From Myxococcales bacterium (GTDB lineage Bacteria; Myxococcota; Polyangia; Fen-1088), in NCBI GenBank assembly GCA_003157315.1, contig PMJE01000389.1:645-6033 (forward strand): 5,389 bases of DNA. The letters run 5' to 3'. The notes under the pieces were generated by a model. The model searched no databases, was not told the origin of the DNA, and was given only the letters and a program-made list of their open reading frames with translations. Position 1 is the first letter of the stretch; every line of letters starts with the position of its first letter. Positions 1-5,389 of this stretch are shown here, piece by piece. The position numbers and the translations under genes were made by a program.

Positions 1-612
1 CGTGGTTTGCTGGTGGGTCGCGACGTGAGCTTCAGCTACCCGGGTCGGCTGGATCCGGTACTGCGAGGATGCAACCTCGAGATTCGGCGCGGACAGCGCA
101 TTCTCATCGAAGGAGCATCAGGCTCGGGCAAGTCGACCCTGGGTGCGCTGCTGTGCGGGCTGCGCCAGCCATCGGGCGGCCTGTTGCTGCTGGGGGGATT
201 CGACCATCACAGCTTGCGGCCCGAGCGTTGGCGCCAGCGCGCTGCCGGTGTACCGCAAAGCCACGAGAACCACATTCTGTCCGCGCCGCTGTTGTTCAAC
301 ATCGCAATGGCGCGGCGCTGGCCGCCGCGCCAAGAAGACGGGCTGGAGATCGAGGCGATCTGTCGCGAGCTGGGGCTATCGGACCTGATTGCGCGCATGC
401 CGGGAGGGCTGCAGCAGATGGTGGGGGACAGTGGTTGGCAGCTTTCGCAAGGCGAGCGCAGCCGCGTCTGCGTGGCGCGGGCGCTTTTGCAGCAAGCGGA
501 CTTGCGCGTGCTCGACGAAAGCTTCGCCGCGCTTGACCCTGAGACCATGGACCAAGTGCTCGAGTGCGTGGTCAGACGCTCGGAGACACTGGTGGTAGTT
601 TCGCACGCATAG
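1..612 (+). CDS. ABC transporter ATP-binding domain, 5'-partial (exporter type)
   Basis: This is the nucleotide-binding domain of an ABC transporter, which hydrolyses ATP at the inner face of the cytoplasmic membrane to drive export. The frame is open to the window edge, so the start and any fused membrane domain lie upstream. Counting from the TTG at 7, visible motifs are the A-loop Tyr11 (FSYPG), Walker A GASGSGKST at 36-44, Q-loop Gln84 followed by HENHIL, signature LSQGE at 146-150, Walker B LRVLDE at 166-171 with catalytic Glu171, D-loop ALDP at 175-178 and switch His200. The protein stops one residue after that His. From memory, a subgroup with the same WPP, QMVG and LDESFAALDPE stretches also ends at such a 'VIAHP'-like tail, so the short end is probably natural, not a truncation. 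Members of this subgroup are usually C-terminal halves of membrane-ATPase fusions. The substrate is unknown. All catalytic residues are present, so it should be active. Confidence 0.95.
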   Translation, partial: RGLLVGRDVSFSYPGRLDPVLRGCNLEIRRGQRILIEGASGSGKSTLGALLCGLRQPSGGLLLLGGFDHHSLRPERWRQRAAGVPQSHENHILSAPLLFNIAMARRWPPRQEDGLEIEAICRELGLSDLIARMPGGLQQMVGDSGWQLSQGERSRVCVARALLQQADLRVLDESFAALDPETMDQVLECVVRRSETLVVVSHA

Positions 613-660
613 CCCAGAATTCCTCAGCTATGCGTTGTTTTAGAATTGTCCTTCTGGGCT
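611..660 (+). repeat. Inverted repeat after the ABC gene; possible competing hairpin
   Basis: AGCCCAGAA at 611-619, which overlaps the ABC stop codon (610-612), is exactly complementary to TTCTGGGCT at 652-660. Inside it, TTC at 620-622 can continue the stem with GAA at 643-645, or AATTC at 618-622 can pair with GAATT at 643-647. No T-run follows the 3' arm, so it does not look like a standard intrinsic terminator. The 3' arm uses the same bases (652-656) as the 12-bp stem at 645-656/783-794, so the two folds exclude each other. Confidence 0.4.
641..646 (+). promoter_or_regulatory. Weak -10-like hexamer TAGAAT
   Basis: TAGAAT differs from TATAAT at one base and lies in a locally AT-rich patch after the ABC gene. 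No convincing -35 lies 16-18 nt upstream; the nearest is TTCCTC at 620-625, 15 nt away. A start about 7 nt downstream would fall inside the left arm of the 12-bp repeat, which would weaken that stem in the transcript. It is recorded as a possibility only. Confidence 0.15.
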
Positions 661-794
661 TGCGCCCGTCGCGCAGGGTCGAGTGCTGGGGAGGCATGGC
701 GGTGCCCCCGCAGGAGTGAACTCCTTTGCCGAGGGGCTCGCCGCCAACCAAGTTAGCGCGATCGGCACGGTAGTTGGCTGTTCAGAAGGACAAT
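645..794 (+). ncRNA. Candidate structured RNA closed by a 12-bp stem
   Basis: A perfect 12-bp inverted repeat, ATTGTCCTTCTG at 645-656 and its complement at 783-794, brackets 126 nt of GC-rich sequence that can fold into several local hairpins. These are 659-665/671-677 (7 bp, one G-T pair), 689-696/703-709 (7 bp with one bulged A), 710-716/721-729 (7 bp with a 2-nt bulge and loop TGAA), 730-733/737-740 (4 bp) and 743-748/773-778 (GCCAAC/GTTGGC, 6 bp). The layout is a multibranched structure between an ABC gene and the start of a lipoprotein gene on the same strand. It matches no riboswitch, 4.5S, 6S, tmRNA or RNase P consensus I know. It may be a leader of the downstream gene, a free small RNA, or a small mobile repeat. 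The strand is inferred from the flanking genes; the inverted repeat itself does not decide it. Confidence 0.35.
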
Positions 795-856
795 CCGTCG
801 TGAAAACGTGACGTTGCCTGGCCTCTATCTTGCACAAAGGGAAGGGAGAATCAGCA

Positions 857-866
857 AAAGGGGAAA
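857..866 (+). promoter_or_regulatory. Ribosome binding site deciding the GTG start at 869
   Basis: The purine run AAAAGGGGAA precedes GTG at 869-871 at a short, workable spacing. An in-frame TTG further upstream, at 830, has no Shine-Dalgarno sequence before it and would place 13 polar residues ahead of the signal peptide. GTG 869 puts the arginines and hydrophobic stretch right at the N-terminus, as expected for a lipoprotein. Confidence 0.6.
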
Positions 867-868
867 TT

Positions 869-1759
869 GTGCTCTATCCATGCCGTGGTCGTCGTGTTCT
901 TCTTGCCCTTGCGCTGGCCTCGTCCTTGGCGTGCGGACGCGACCGTCTGACCGGGGCCGGTTCAGGCGCCATGGGCGACGGGGCAGGCATCGGGAGCGCG
1001 GGTCTCAACCTGCCTTTCGACCCGAATCAGGGTTGCTGCGACTATTCGAGCCCGGGCTGCAGTCAGTGCTGTGTTTCGACTGTCGATCTGGAGGGCCAGG
1101 AATCCTGCTCGATCGATGAGCTGAACACGAGCACTAGTCTGCCCGGTCCCTGTGCGGCAACCTGCCCCGCTTGTGCTCGCTGTTCGATTTCCGCGGAACA
1201 ATCTCTGGCCGAAAAGGCAGATTCTGCGAGGCCTGATTGCAATTGTCCGGAGACGGACATTGTAAATGATCCCTGTTATGATTTGGCAGGCTGTGCGTGC
1301 TTCTGTTCGTCGCTTGAGTGGTCGCTTTCTGCGTGCCCCCAATCAGCATCGGCCGCTTGTAGCAAGGGAAATCACTGTGGAGCTGTTTTGTTGGTCGCGC
1401 CTGGCCCCTACATCGCGGGTGATGAGATTGAGATTCTGTGGGCCAATTTCGGCTCGGACACGGCCTTTATGGGGAACTGCGGAGGGGTGGCCTTCGCCCG
1501 TGCGGATCCGATTTTTGGCTCCTACATCACTGTTTCGCAGGCGTCCCCTTGCTTGTCGACGAGCGCCGGGGAGGCACTAGCCCAGGGACAAACTTGGTCT
1601 TCGATAGTCATCGTGCCGAAAGGAGTGGGTGCGGGAGTCTTCAGCTTGGGCGGTACCTACTATTTCGGCTGCGAAGGCGCTGCCGTCGCGATTGGGCCTG
1701 CGACCTGCATCGCGGGTCCCATCTACGTTTCTGCCAGCATAGGCATCATGGCCAACTAG
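869..1759 (+). CDS. Cysteine-rich secreted lipoprotein, unknown family
   Basis: This is a predicted exported lipoprotein of 296 residues whose family I do not recognise. The N-terminus carries an RGRR patch, then the hydrophobic VLLALALASSLA and Cys22, the likely lipidated residue. The lipobox SLAC is imperfect because Ser, not Leu, is at -3. A Gly-rich linker (23-45) follows. Residues 56-164 hold 18 cysteines, including CC-x6-C-x2-CC at 56-68, C-x2-C-x2-C at 99-105 and CACFC at 142-146; the mature protein has 24 of 275. Residues about 170-296 (pattern: GDEIEILWANFGS, then NCGG, SPC and a GGTYYFGC strand) look like a beta-sandwich, resembling BsuPI-inhibitor or bacterial Ig-like domains, with four further Cys probably paired. 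Outside the cytoplasm these cysteines would most likely form disulfides; a role in adhesion or matrix is an inference. The gene follows the structured segment on the same strand and converges on the next gene. Coding is supported by protein-like sequence and the signal peptide. Confidence 0.8.
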   Translation: MLYPCRGRRVLLALALASSLACGRDRLTGAGSGAMGDGAGIGSAGLNLPFDPNQGCCDYSSPGCSQCCVSTVDLEGQESCSIDELNTSTSLPGPCAATCPACARCSISAEQSLAEKADSARPDCNCPETDIVNDPCYDLAGCACFCSSLEWSLSACPQSASAACSKGNHCGAVLLVAPGPYIAGDEIEILWANFGSDTAFMGNCGGVAFARADPIFGSYITVSQASPCLSTSAGEALAQGQTWSSIVIVPKGVGAGVFSLGGTYYFGCEGAAVAIGPATCIAGPIYVSASIGIMAN

Positions 1760-1808
1760 CGAAGTTGCGTGCAGAATGAGAGAACAAAGAGGCAATCCGC
1801 AGGGCTAG
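1756..1808. terminator. Possible weak bidirectional terminator between convergent genes
   Basis: The 45-nt gap between two convergent stop codons is framed by CTAGC at 1756-1760 and GCTAG at 1804-1808, each containing one gene's TAG stop. A second nested pair, TTGC at 1765-1768 and GCAA at 1792-1795, could stack inside with small internal loops. The stems are short and have no clear T-tracts, so the terminator call is tentative and depends mainly on position. Confidence 0.25.
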
Positions 1809-2560
1809 AAATTCTGAGCTATGGTTGAACCGTAGGGCGCGAACACACGTATGCGGCTAGGAGTGGCTGCATTGAACCCTTCAAGCTCGATCTTGTCCAT
1901 GGACCATGCGGCAAAGCTGATATTTTGAGATAAAACAGGTGGTGTCCCGTAAGAAAGGTTGGAACTGGTAAACTGCGCTCCGGTCGCGAGACTTGAGTAT
2001 GAGTAGTATCCCTCGACGGTGGCGGTGCCGGCTCCGTAGAGATATGCGATGATGCTTCCGAAATTGCTCCATGCACTCGTCGGGGTGACTGTATAGGTCG
2101 TATTCTGTACTGCATTGTTGGGACCATTATCGAATAATGGATTGAATGTGAAAGATGCTGGTACGGTAGACACGGGAACGGTCAGCGTTTCCGTCAGTGC
2201 CAAGCGTGGATGACTGATCTTGACCGTGAAGGTGGCGCCGGTATTGAAGGTTCCGGTGATGGATGAAAGAAGATAGCCTCCATAGGTTGTGTCAAAGGCA
2301 GCTGTCTGGCCATTGATCGTCACAATTGCGTCCGTAATATGGACGGCACTATCGCCACTAACATCGTCGATTGCTACGCTACCGTAATAGTTGGTCGATC
2401 CGATTGCGGATGACAGAAAGTTGATGGGCAGGATGAAGCCGCTGATGTGCAGCCCCGGGTCTGACCTTGGGCTCGTTGTGCCGGAACCGCAACCCAAGAA
2501 GAGCCCAGACAGCAAGATGCTGGCAACGAAAACGGAGGGTCGCGGTGAGGTATTTTCCAT
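1805..2560 (-). CDS. Secreted lipoprotein with Ig-like/beta-sandwich fold
   Basis: This is a predicted exported lipoprotein of 251 residues. The start MENTSPRPS is chosen because ATG 2560 has a good AGAGGA ribosome site and is followed directly by a signal peptide (VFVASILLSGLFLG) and Cys24 in LFLGC. The frame stays open 119 codons further upstream, but that part is low-complexity and Pro/His/Arg-rich and looks non-coding. The mature part is rich in Ser, Thr, Gly, Asn and aromatics with alternating beta-strand patterns. Residues about 57-145 (pattern: DAIVTING, then TYGGYLLSS, FTVKISHP and LTVPVS) look like an Ig-like or transthyretin-like sandwich of secreted proteins; residues about 146-251 may form a second beta domain. 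No catalytic motif is seen, so binding or structural roles are more likely than enzymatic ones. The gene is markedly AT-richer than its neighbours. Family assignment would need a profile search. Confidence 0.85.
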   Translation of the reverse strand: MENTSPRPSVFVASILLSGLFLGCGSGTTSPRSDPGLHISGFILPINFLSSAIGSTNYYGSVAIDDVSGDSAVHITDAIVTINGQTAAFDTTYGGYLLSSITGTFNTGATFTVKISHPRLALTETLTVPVSTVPASFTFNPLFDNGPNNAVQNTTYTVTPTSAWSNFGSIIAYLYGAGTATVEGYYSYSSLATGAQFTSSNLSYGTPPVLSQNISFAAWSMDKIELEGFNAATPSRIRVFAPYGSTIAQNF

Positions 2561-2819
2561 GGATGCGTCCTCTATTGGTTTGAGGTGGTGAGAGTCAATG
2601 GGAGGGCGGAGGGAAGGGCGCGGTTCGGTGAGCCGCAACTGCGGGAGGAATGATCGCGCAAAGCTGCTGCGGATGCAAGGAGGCAGAAACCCGTGAGGTG
2701 GGAGGGCCGGCGGCGGGTGCGGGTGCTCTTGCTGGTGGACAAAGGGCAGGGCGCCCGCACGACGGCCGTGGCTCCGGAACCGGCAACCCGAGCCAGTCAC
2801 GAATTCGCGGCCGGAAGGA
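2561..2819. other. Intergenic stretch, pyrimidine-rich on the minus strand
   Basis: No gene is supported here. On the minus strand the stretch is C- and T-rich with Pro/His/Arg-coding low complexity in the open frame. It presumably carries the promoter of the lipoprotein gene, but no clear -35/-10 pair was found. One 6-bp inverted repeat, TGGCTC at 2769-2774 and GAGCCA at 2790-2795, lies just past the stop of the small minus-strand gene; it has no T-tract, so it is at best a weak terminator candidate. Confidence 0.4.
2568..2573 (-). promoter_or_regulatory. Ribosome binding site AGAGGA
   Basis: On the minus strand AGAGGA lies 7 nt before ATG 2560. It is a strong Shine-Dalgarno match and is the main reason for rejecting the longer upstream reading of this frame. 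Confidence 0.65.
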
Positions 2820-3041
2820 TTAGGCAGCGTCTCTGGATTCCGGAAGCTCCCCAGTAAGGCTTTCGATGAGGAGCTGAATCTCATCCCTGGATGCAAAAAG
2901 GAAATCGCATGTCCCAAGGGAGCATTCGAGAGGATAGTCCTTGGCCATCTGCACGAGCATTTCTAGTTGCTGATGGATCTCCCTGAGATCGTAGTCGCAG
3001 GGCGTGACATGCTGGCCGGCTGGCTTGGTGCCCGAACCCAT
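2820..3041 (-). CDS. Small hypothetical protein, 73 residues
   Basis: This is a possible small protein I do not recognise. ATG 3041 is preferred because GGAG lies 7 nt upstream. Two earlier in-frame starts (TTG 3080 and ATG 3071) lack a ribosome site, but ATG 3071 would give 83 residues and cannot be excluded. The product begins with a polar MGSGTKPAG segment, has an amphipathic helix-like centre (DYDLREIHQQLEMLVQMAK), a Cys pair in CSLGTC, and a second helix-like part (RDEIQLLIESLTGE). There is no signal peptide or membrane segment, so it would be cytoplasmic. It sits alone, 259 nt upstream of the lipoprotein start and 179 nt beyond the end of the beta-helix gene, all on the minus strand. 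It may be a real small gene, a remnant of a larger one, or a chance frame. The balanced, helix-forming composition argues for real. Confidence 0.45.
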   Translation of the reverse strand: MGSGTKPAGQHVTPCDYDLREIHQQLEMLVQMAKDYPLECSLGTCDFLFASRDEIQLLIESLTGELPESRDAA

Positions 3042-3220
3042 TGTCTTGCTCCGTCTTTGGTATCGACACATTTTCGGCAAGCATGAGCCCTGTCGTAGCC
3101 CAGGCCATCGACGGAACCTTGCCTAATGCGGCGCGGGAACAAAGCCTCGGTGACAACGCGATTTCACTCGGCAGTTGCGGTAATTGCAGCACGACCCATT
3201 GATCCTGCGGACCGAAGCGA
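3042..3220. other. Intergenic stretch without supported genes
   Basis: This lies between the end of the beta-helix gene and the start of the small minus-strand gene. It contains only short frames in either direction, such as a 34-codon plus-strand frame from ATG 3125, none with a ribosome site worth noting. No stem with a T-tract was found after the beta-helix stop codon. Confidence 0.4.
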
Positions 3221-5173
3221 TCACGGGTAGCAGCTGGCAGCGCTGAAGGTCAGCACCGCACCACTGCCGTCCGTCGGCCCGCCCATGGCGGCGAAGCAGT
3301 CCTTCGCAGGATTGGCGTACACGTGCCCGGCAAGGCCCGTCACATTGCCACCCGTGACATCGGGACCAATCGGTGGCCACGGCTTGGATGCCGGCCAAAA
3401 GCCTGGCTTGCTCGCAAGATAGAACGACGGCGGCAACGTCTGGCTCGCGGGAACAGCGTTGCCATAGGGAGTGATGCCGCTCGGGACTTCAGAGGTTGTG
3501 AAGTGAACCGCATTGGTCGCGACATCGAAGTTGCCCCATCGCAAAAGCGTGGTTGCGACCATCGGATCGTCGGGAATGGTCACCGCGCCCTCGCTGTTGC
3601 CGCCGCCAAGATTGAACACAGTTGCCGATTGCCCGGGCCCGCTGCGCGCCTCGTACGTCGTGGTGTAGCCGGGCGTGCCGAGCACGTTGCCCACAATATT
3701 GTGATACCGATTGTACGACGCCAAGTTGATAGCATCCGTCGAGTCGATGCGGCCCGGATCGGAGCCAAGCAAGTAATTGCGAAAAAGCGTGTTCGCGAGC
3801 TGGTTGCCGTGGATCACGTCGCAGCCGATACCGGGGCCGACGTTTCCCTCGTAGAGATTGTATTCCACACCGGCATTGTGCTGGTCGACCATGCCTATCA
3901 TCCAATGCAGAGGATTCGAGGTATAGCCGCTGTCGTAATAGGTGTCGTTGATCGCGAAGTTGTAGGCGTACACCGTGCCCAGCGCCGGCTGCACCATCAT
4001 CGGCGCGACGACGTGTTGGAGGATGTTGTTGTCAATCAAGTTGTCCGACGCCACATAAGACTCTATGCCGTAGTTCACCGATTGCCCCTGTGTGCCGTAG
4101 AAGTAGTTGCTCTCGATTGTGCAATGAACGGCATCCATCAACTGTACCAGGTCGCGCTGACACTGGCAGGCGCGAACCAGGCGCACGCCTTTGACCCAAT
4201 CGTTGGCCGCGTTGACCATCGAGACGTTGGTCATGCCGTTGGAATTGGTCGCATCGATCGACAGATCCTCGACGCCGGCGTCTTGCAGGAGCGTGGACGC
4301 CCACCACACCGCAGGCGACTGGCCGCTACGCCAGTTGGGCGAATAGAGTGGAGGATCGATGGTGTACGTGCTGCCATTGACCGCGGTGACCTTCACGATC
4401 TGCACTTGGCTGCGCAGGATATTGTTGATGGTGCGGCCGCCGTTGCCGCCTTCGAGCGAGCAGGGCGCGGTGGTGTTGTCGCAGACGAAGAAGTTCGGGC
4501 CGACGGTGGTATCGTTGGCCTGATCGAGATGGATGTATTGCCCGACGGCGATCCCGGCGTTGCCCACGTTGGCGAGGGTGATCTGGTTAGACCATTGCGC
4601 GTAGCCGCCCGTCCAATCGGCGTAGTTTGAGCCGCCGGCGAGTGCGCGCGTGTCGCCACCCCACTCGGTGGACCCCGCGAAGCAGACGCACGCGTTTTGG
4701 TTGTTGCAATAGCTGGTGGCTGTGAAAACCAGCAGGGTGTGGTCCGCACCCGCGCCTCGCAAGGTGACGCCGGTCTTCATCACGATTCCGCTGTCTAAGA
4801 TGTTGTACGTGCCCGAAGTGAGCACGACAACCTGGCCGGCGGGGCAGGCTTGGATGGCGGAGTTGATTTGCGCCGCCGTGGTACCGGGATTTAGCGTCGC
4901 ACAGATCGTCGTGCGGGTTGGGATGCCGCCGACCACGCCGGCGTGTGTCCAGTCGATGGCACGGCTGGGGTCGAGAATGCCAGCCCACAGTTCGCCGGTG
5001 GGCGTAGCGACATCGGTGGTCGAGTTTGTGTCCGTGGCGGTCGCGGTGTCGGACGTAGTGGTGGAGCGCGAATCTGTGGTCGTCAGACCCGTGTCGGCGT
5101 CCGGTGAATTGCTGGAGGCTTTGGAAGCGCAAGCAGGGATGCAGAATGCAAGGAGGGGCAGTGTCCAGCGCAT
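3221..5173 (-). CDS. Secreted right-handed beta-helix (pectate-lyase-like) lipoprotein
   Basis: This 650-residue predicted exported protein belongs to the right-handed parallel beta-helix group, a fold of pectate lyases and GH28-related carbohydrate-active proteins. The N-terminus is a short signal peptide (MRW, then TLPLLAFCIPA) with Cys15 in IPAC as likely lipid anchor. Residues about 16-60 form a Thr/Ser/Asp-rich, probably disordered linker that would hold the fold off the membrane. The conserved core starts near SRAIDW at 70-75 (GGIPTRTTIC, AAQINSAIQACPAGQVVVLTSGTY and VTLRGAGADHT), typical of the first coils of this group. Repeated short Asn/Gly-rich beta strands follow (SNYFYGTQG, DNLIDNNILQ, NRYHNIVGNVLG). 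The C-terminus (FYLASKPGFWP, WPPIGPDVTGGN and YANPAKDCF) is a familiar end of such proteins. I could not assign catalytic residues, so activity as a polysaccharide lyase or hydrolase is unproven; ligand binding is possible. The ribosome site is weak (AGG 5 nt before ATG). Confidence 0.92.
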   Translation of the reverse strand: MRWTLPLLAFCIPACASKASSNSPDADTGLTTTDSRSTTTSDTATATDTNSTTDVATPTGELWAGILDPSRAIDWTHAGVVGGIPTRTTICATLNPGTTAAQINSAIQACPAGQVVVLTSGTYNILDSGIVMKTGVTLRGAGADHTLLVFTATSYCNNQNACVCFAGSTEWGGDTRALAGGSNYADWTGGYAQWSNQITLANVGNAGIAVGQYIHLDQANDTTVGPNFFVCDNTTAPCSLEGGNGGRTINNILRSQVQIVKVTAVNGSTYTIDPPLYSPNWRSGQSPAVWWASTLLQDAGVEDLSIDATNSNGMTNVSMVNAANDWVKGVRLVRACQCQRDLVQLMDAVHCTIESNYFYGTQGQSVNYGIESYVASDNLIDNNILQHVVAPMMVQPALGTVYAYNFAINDTYYDSGYTSNPLHWMIGMVDQHNAGVEYNLYEGNVGPGIGCDVIHGNQLANTLFRNYLLGSDPGRIDSTDAINLASYNRYHNIVGNVLGTPGYTTTYEARSGPGQSATVFNLGGGNSEGAVTIPDDPMVATTLLRWGNFDVATNAVHFTTSEVPSGITPYGNAVPASQTLPPSFYLASKPGFWPASKPWPPIGPDVTGGNVTGLAGHVYANPAKDCFAAMGGPTDGSGAVLTFSAASCYP

Positions 5174-5389
5174 GGTGGCCTGGTATTGTACTGCGGAAAG
5201 GTGAGGCAGAACCGGGAGACTGACGGGGTGGAAGGCGAGGGCAGGGCCTCGTCGGTGACCAATCGCGTGGGGCCTCGGGATCCGCCTGCGCTGACGGTGA
5301 GAAGGGGCCAGTTGTGCTGGCGCCGAGTGCTGCCGGCGGGTTGCTGCGCGAGGACTCTGGCTGGCGATCTGATATGGGAACCCTGAAAG
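5174..5389. other. Upstream region of the beta-helix gene
   Basis: No gene is supported. The minus-strand frame of the beta-helix gene stays open through all 72 codons to the window edge but holds no ATG, GTG or TTG and reads as Pro/His/Arg-rich low complexity, unlike a protein domain. The signal peptide directly after ATG 5173 supports that start. A 66-codon plus-strand frame here (5186-5386) is equally unconvincing. Confidence 0.4.
5185..5190 (-). promoter_or_regulatory. -10-like TACAAT close to the beta-helix start
   Basis: On the minus strand TACAAT, one mismatch from TATAAT, ends 11 nt before ATG 5173. A transcript starting 6-8 nt after it would have a leader of only a few bases, which would fit the weak Shine-Dalgarno. 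The -35 region is poor (TTCTGC at 15 nt), so the promoter call is tentative. Confidence 0.2.

Noticed and set aside
69..548. Several frames of 70-155 codons overlapping the ABC gene on both strands
   Set aside because: They are shadows of the ABC frame, with Arg/Ala-rich composition and no motifs.
594..645. Truncation or frameshift of the ABC protein just after its switch His
   Set aside because: The related subgroup, as I recall it, also ends at this point, and no other frame continues with ABC-like sequence.
645..794. A known riboswitch (TPP, cobalamin, c-di-GMP, SAM, glycine) or a retron RNA
   Set aside because: None of the conserved core sequences could be found, and no reverse transcriptase gene is present in the window.
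830..868. TTG start at 830 for the Cys-rich lipoprotein
   Set aside because: No ribosome site precedes it and it adds a polar stretch before the signal peptide; GTG 869 fits better.
2561..2917. A 119-residue N-terminal extension of the AT-rich lipoprotein
   Set aside because: It would bury the signal peptide in the middle of the protein, is low-complexity Pro/His/Arg sequence, and ignores the good ribosome site before ATG 2560.
3323..4630. A 435-codon plus-strand open frame opposite the beta-helix gene
   Set aside because: It is Arg/Val/Ala/His-rich, with no signal, domain or ribosome site. The opposite strand encodes a recognisable protein, and long antisense frames are common in GC-rich DNA.
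5186..5386. A 66-codon plus-strand frame upstream of the beta-helix gene
   Set aside because: Its composition is random-looking, with no ribosome site or motif, and it lies divergent in a likely promoter region.

Overview
The window comes from a GC-rich bacterial chromosome, probably Myxococcota (deltaproteobacterial) or a similar Gram-negative lineage. The inference rests on high GC outside the middle section, three predicted surface lipoproteins of which one has a Thr/Ser/Asp-rich linker, and an ABC ATPase of a style I associate with such genomes. No marker gene fixes the genus.

Layout, left to right. At 1-612 (+) is the 3' end of an ABC transporter gene with a complete nucleotide-binding domain; its membrane domain, if fused, lies before the window. 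At 613-868 is a gene-free stretch holding the most unusual signal here: a perfect 12-bp inverted repeat (645-656 / 783-794) that closes a GC-rich, multi-hairpin segment of about 150 nt. A second inverted repeat (611-619 / 652-660) would compete with it for the same bases. At 869-1759 (+) is a cysteine-rich secreted lipoprotein with a C-terminal beta-sandwich-like part. At 1805-2560 (-), convergent to it, is a second lipoprotein in a clearly AT-richer patch. A leader-like gap (2561-2819) separates it from a possible 73-residue small protein (2820-3041, -). At 3221-5173 (-) is a 650-residue secreted right-handed beta-helix (pectate-lyase-like) lipoprotein. The last 216 nt hold no gene I can support.

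The genes do not form one obvious pathway. The common theme is the cell envelope: one exporter ATPase and three lipid-anchored or secreted proteins with adhesion or carbohydrate-type folds. The two lipoprotein genes at 869-1759 and 1805-2560 converge and are separated by only 45 nt; the minus-strand genes are too widely spaced to be called an operon with confidence. No tRNA, rRNA, CRISPR array, transposase or intact mobile element was seen.
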